This document shows positions 62,307-64,000 of a stretch of 64,000 nucleotides of DNA, in pieces. The notes beneath the pieces are model-generated. The model saw nothing but the letters and a program-made list of their open reading frames with translations, was not told the origin of the DNA and did not search any database. The position numbers were made by a program, and so were the translations under genes. This stretch comes from Natrarchaeobaculum sulfurireducens (GTDB lineage Archaea; Halobacteriota; Halobacteria; Halobacteriales; Natrialbaceae). How positions within the stretch are numbered: the stretch's first letter is position 1; each line of letters begins with the position of its first letter. The DNA lies in the NCBI RefSeq assembly GCF_003430825.1, contig NZ_CP024047.1, positions 2,356,001 through 2,420,000 of the forward strand, read 5' to 3'.

Positions 62307-62327
62307 ACATCCGGTGACCAGCAAGCC

Positions 62328-62396
62328 ATGGAATCGAGAACGATCGACGGGCCGGGCGCGACCGACAACGGGAGTCGTCGGGAGGTGCCCGGATGA
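62328..62396 (+). CDS. Candidate 22-aa leader mini-ORF
   Basis: Begins MESRTIDGPGATDNG; TGA shares ATGA with the FemAB-like ATG at 62393. GGGAGGTG eight nt before that ATG, inside the mini-ORF, is a strong SD. Spacing of 21 nt from the element fits a leaderless mini-ORF. Confidence 0.5.
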   Translation: MESRTIDGPGATDNGSRREVPG

Positions 62397-63403
62397 GTGT
62401 CGACGTCCGCGTCGCTACCGACGACGACCGTGCCCGCTGGAACGAGTACGTCGGCCGCTCGCCACAGGGAACACTGTGTCACGAACTCGAGGCGCTCGCG
62501 GTCCAGGCGGATCATGCGGGGGCGACGCTCCATCCCCTGATCGGGTTCAAGGGCCAGGAGCCGGTCGGGCTCTTCCCCGTCTTCGAGCTTCGGAAGGGAT
62601 TCGTGCGGACAGTCTTCTCGCCGCCGCCACACCTCCGCGTGCCCTACCTCGGCCCGGCGTTTCTCAACATGGGGAAACTGAAACAGCGGAAACGAGAGAA
62701 ACGACGGACACGGTTCGTCGACGGCTGTCTCGAGTGGATCGACGACGAACTCGATCCGAAGTACGGGCACGTCCGCACGTCGACCGGCGTTACCGACGTT
62801 CGGCCGTTCGTCTGGGAGGGCTTCGACGCCACCCCGGAGTACACGTACGCCGTCGACCTCACGCGTGATGAAGCCGACATTCTCGGATCGTTCAGCAGCG
62901 ACGCCCGACGCAACGTCCGGAACACGGCCGACGACGCCTACGAGATCACCATCGGCGGCCGCGAGTCGATCCAACGGATCCACGAGCAGGTCACACACCG
63001 GTATGAATCCCAGGGGATCAGCTTCGACGTCCCGCTCGAGTTCGTCCTCGACCTCGCTGACGCGTCGGCGAACGGCCACGTCACACCCTACGCCCTCCAC
63101 GTCGACGACGAGTTCGTCGGCGGCATCCTGGCGCTCGAGTACGGTTCGCGGACGGGCCGCTGGATGGGTGGCGTACGAACCGACGCCGACGTCGACGTGC
63201 CGACCAACGACCTGCTGGACTGGGCGATTATGGACGACGCTCGCGAACGCGGGCTCGAGACGTACGACCTCGTCGGGGCCGACACCCGCCGGATCAACCG
63301 CTACAAGGCGAAGTTCAACCCCGACCTCGAGACCTACTTCAGTCTCGAGTACGGCTCGTGGGGGATGCGGGCGGCCGCGTCGCTGTACGATAGTGTGAAG
63401 TAG
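62393..63403 (+). CDS. FemAB-like/GNAT acyl-transfer protein, 336 aa
   Basis: Paralog of 45619-46638. FKGQEPVGLFPVFELRKGFVRTVFSPPPHLRVPYLGP, FSSDARRNVRNTADDAYEI, FVGGILALEYGSRTGRWMGGV and ETYDLVGADTRRINRYKAKFNPDL are the two GNAT-like halves. Transfer to a glycan or lipid-linked precursor is inferred. It ends in TAG at 63401-63403; the frame then stays open into the AT-rich segment. Confidence 0.87.
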   Translation: MSVDVRVATDDDRARWNEYVGRSPQGTLCHELEALAVQADHAGATLHPLIGFKGQEPVGLFPVFELRKGFVRTVFSPPPHLRVPYLGPAFLNMGKLKQRKREKRRTRFVDGCLEWIDDELDPKYGHVRTSTGVTDVRPFVWEGFDATPEYTYAVDLTRDEADILGSFSSDARRNVRNTADDAYEITIGGRESIQRIHEQVTHRYESQGISFDVPLEFVLDLADASANGHVTPYALHVDDEFVGGILALEYGSRTGRWMGGVRTDADVDVPTNDLLDWAIMDDARERGLETYDLVGADTRRINRYKAKFNPDLETYFSLEYGSWGMRAAASLYDSVK

Positions 63404-63463
63404 GGACCCGAATGGGACCATATTCATTACCTAATCGATCGCCAGCAACACAAACAGTGGGTT

Positions 63464-64000
63464 ATGATAGCTCTCTCAATGTATGGCCCAACATGCAATT
63501 CCGACTATAATTCTGCCTATGCACTTGTTTCTTGGACATTTGATGGAACTCCTCTGTGCGGCCATAGCCCAAGTCTGGCGGCTAATGATCGAATTGGACT
63601 CACGTACAAAGAGGGAGCTTGGTACGTTCCTGACGGTGTTGATGGGACATGGATGTCTGACGACGTATCGGTTTCAGCTGAGGATTACAACGAGAACGGT
63701 ATTGCCTGTTCGTTTGATGATGGCTCCGTGGACGATTACTGTGATGCTGGTGAAACATGGTATTTCGCAGCCCCGCTTAAAGAGGCGGACAGCGGTTTTG
63801 AGCCTGGGTCTCGTCAAGTCTGGGCGGTCTATAGTCACTTAGACGAACAAAAAGCGGGCGGATCAGTAACGATCTCATTCGGATCGTTAGGTTATACATC
63901 AGCAAATAATCCAGAGGCATGGCAAAGACACAGGGACGATGATGGAGACCAGCTTACTGCAACTGATCAGGATGAAGAGGATATTTGTGGTGGTCCATAC
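63464..64000 (+). CDS. Fragment of an extracellular-type protein in AT-rich DNA (partial)
   Basis: Open to the window end in the frame of the preceding FemAB-like gene, with no stop after its TAG. The sequence (DYNSAYALVSWTFDGTPLCG, GIACSFDDGSVDDYCDAGE, RQVWAVYSHLDEQKAGG, DQDEEDICGGPY) has paired cysteines and a beta-rich, secreted-like composition, but no signal peptide is present at ATG 63464 or 63479. Codon choice and GC content differ plainly from the rest of the window. It may be a 5'-truncated gene or a transferred segment. No family is recognised. Confidence 0.55.
   Translation, partial: MIALSMYGPTCNSDYNSAYALVSWTFDGTPLCGHSPSLAANDRIGLTYKEGAWYVPDGVDGTWMSDDVSVSAEDYNENGIACSFDDGSVDDYCDAGETWYFAAPLKEADSGFEPGSRQVWAVYSHLDEQKAGGSVTISFGSLGYTSANNPEAWQRHRDDDGDQLTATDQDEEDICGGPY

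Larger units (their letters stand above)
62009..62327. other. Divergent promoter region, DUF1616 and FemAB-like genes
   Basis: Holds GAGTAACAATACC (62044-62056, minus) and GCTTACAAAGAGG (62294-62306, plus). Between them no gene or repeat is recognised. Confidence 0.4.

Noticed and set aside
63483-63842. Rightward 119-codon frame in the AT-rich end
   Set aside because: It overlaps in another frame the longer frame open to the window end, which has better composition and paired cysteines.

Overview
The window looks like part of a haloarchaeal chromosome (class Halobacteria). Most of it is GC-rich. The proteins are acidic, many starts have no Shine-Dalgarno (SD) sequence, and several families typical of haloarchaea occur (DUF7344, DUF7521, DUF7563, DUF1616, DUF354, Tat-exported beta-helix proteins). 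A Natrialba/Natrinema-like genus is a guess from style only; nothing here fixes the species.

Layout. (1) 1-21 kb is a first surface-glycan region. It holds a partial multi-pass membrane protein, a PP-loop ATPase, a phosphodiesterase of the alkaline phosphatase superfamily, a polysaccharide deacetylase, a rhomboid protease, an oxidoreductase-DUF362-epimerase-DUF354 series, and a tight five-gene operon. That operon is the classic WbpD-WbpE-WbpB-WbpA set for UDP-2,3-diacetamido-2,3-dideoxy-glucuronic acid plus a GT2 glycosyltransferase. A DUF7344 regulator and a DUF1616 membrane protein follow. (2) 21-25 kb is a loose patch of small regulators (PadR, two winged-helix proteins, DUF7344, DUF7563) and long non-coding spacers. 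(3) 25-38 kb is mainly housekeeping and metabolism: convergent pyrC and pyrD, MmgE/PrpD divergent from acyl-CoA dehydrogenase-MaoC, an MBL hydrolase, UspA, a MATE transporter, an HTH-DUF7521 pair, an alpha/beta hydrolase and a YdjM-like protein. (4) 38-63.4 kb is a second surface-glycan region. It reuses many families of the first (DUF354, deacetylases, phosphodiesterase, DUF1616, multi-pass membrane protein) and adds a six-hairpin protein, GT4, two FemAB-like proteins, an ATP-grasp enzyme, two beta-helix paralogs, a Wzx-like flippase and an SDR epimerase. (5) From about 63.4 kb to the end the DNA is clearly AT-richer and encodes a fragment with no signal peptide.

How the genes could work together: nucleotide sugars are made by the Wbp-type enzymes and epimerases, assembled by GT2, GT4 and possibly the GT-B-like DUF354 proteins, exported by the flippase, and possibly polymerised or transferred by the large membrane proteins. 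They may then be trimmed or decorated by deacetylases, phosphodiesterases, FemAB-like transferases and secreted beta-helix proteins.

Main new observation: at least sixteen starts, nearly all of glycan genes, carry a shared element close to GATAACAAAGCC at core-promoter distance. At nine glycan genes a very short ORF lies between the promoter region and the annotated gene. In eight of these its stop overlaps the real gene's start (ATGA, GTGA or a longer overlap); in the ninth it ends 5 nt before. The real gene has an SD-like sequence inside or at the end of the mini-ORF. This suggests a family of translationally coupled leader cistrons in a surface-glycan regulon.
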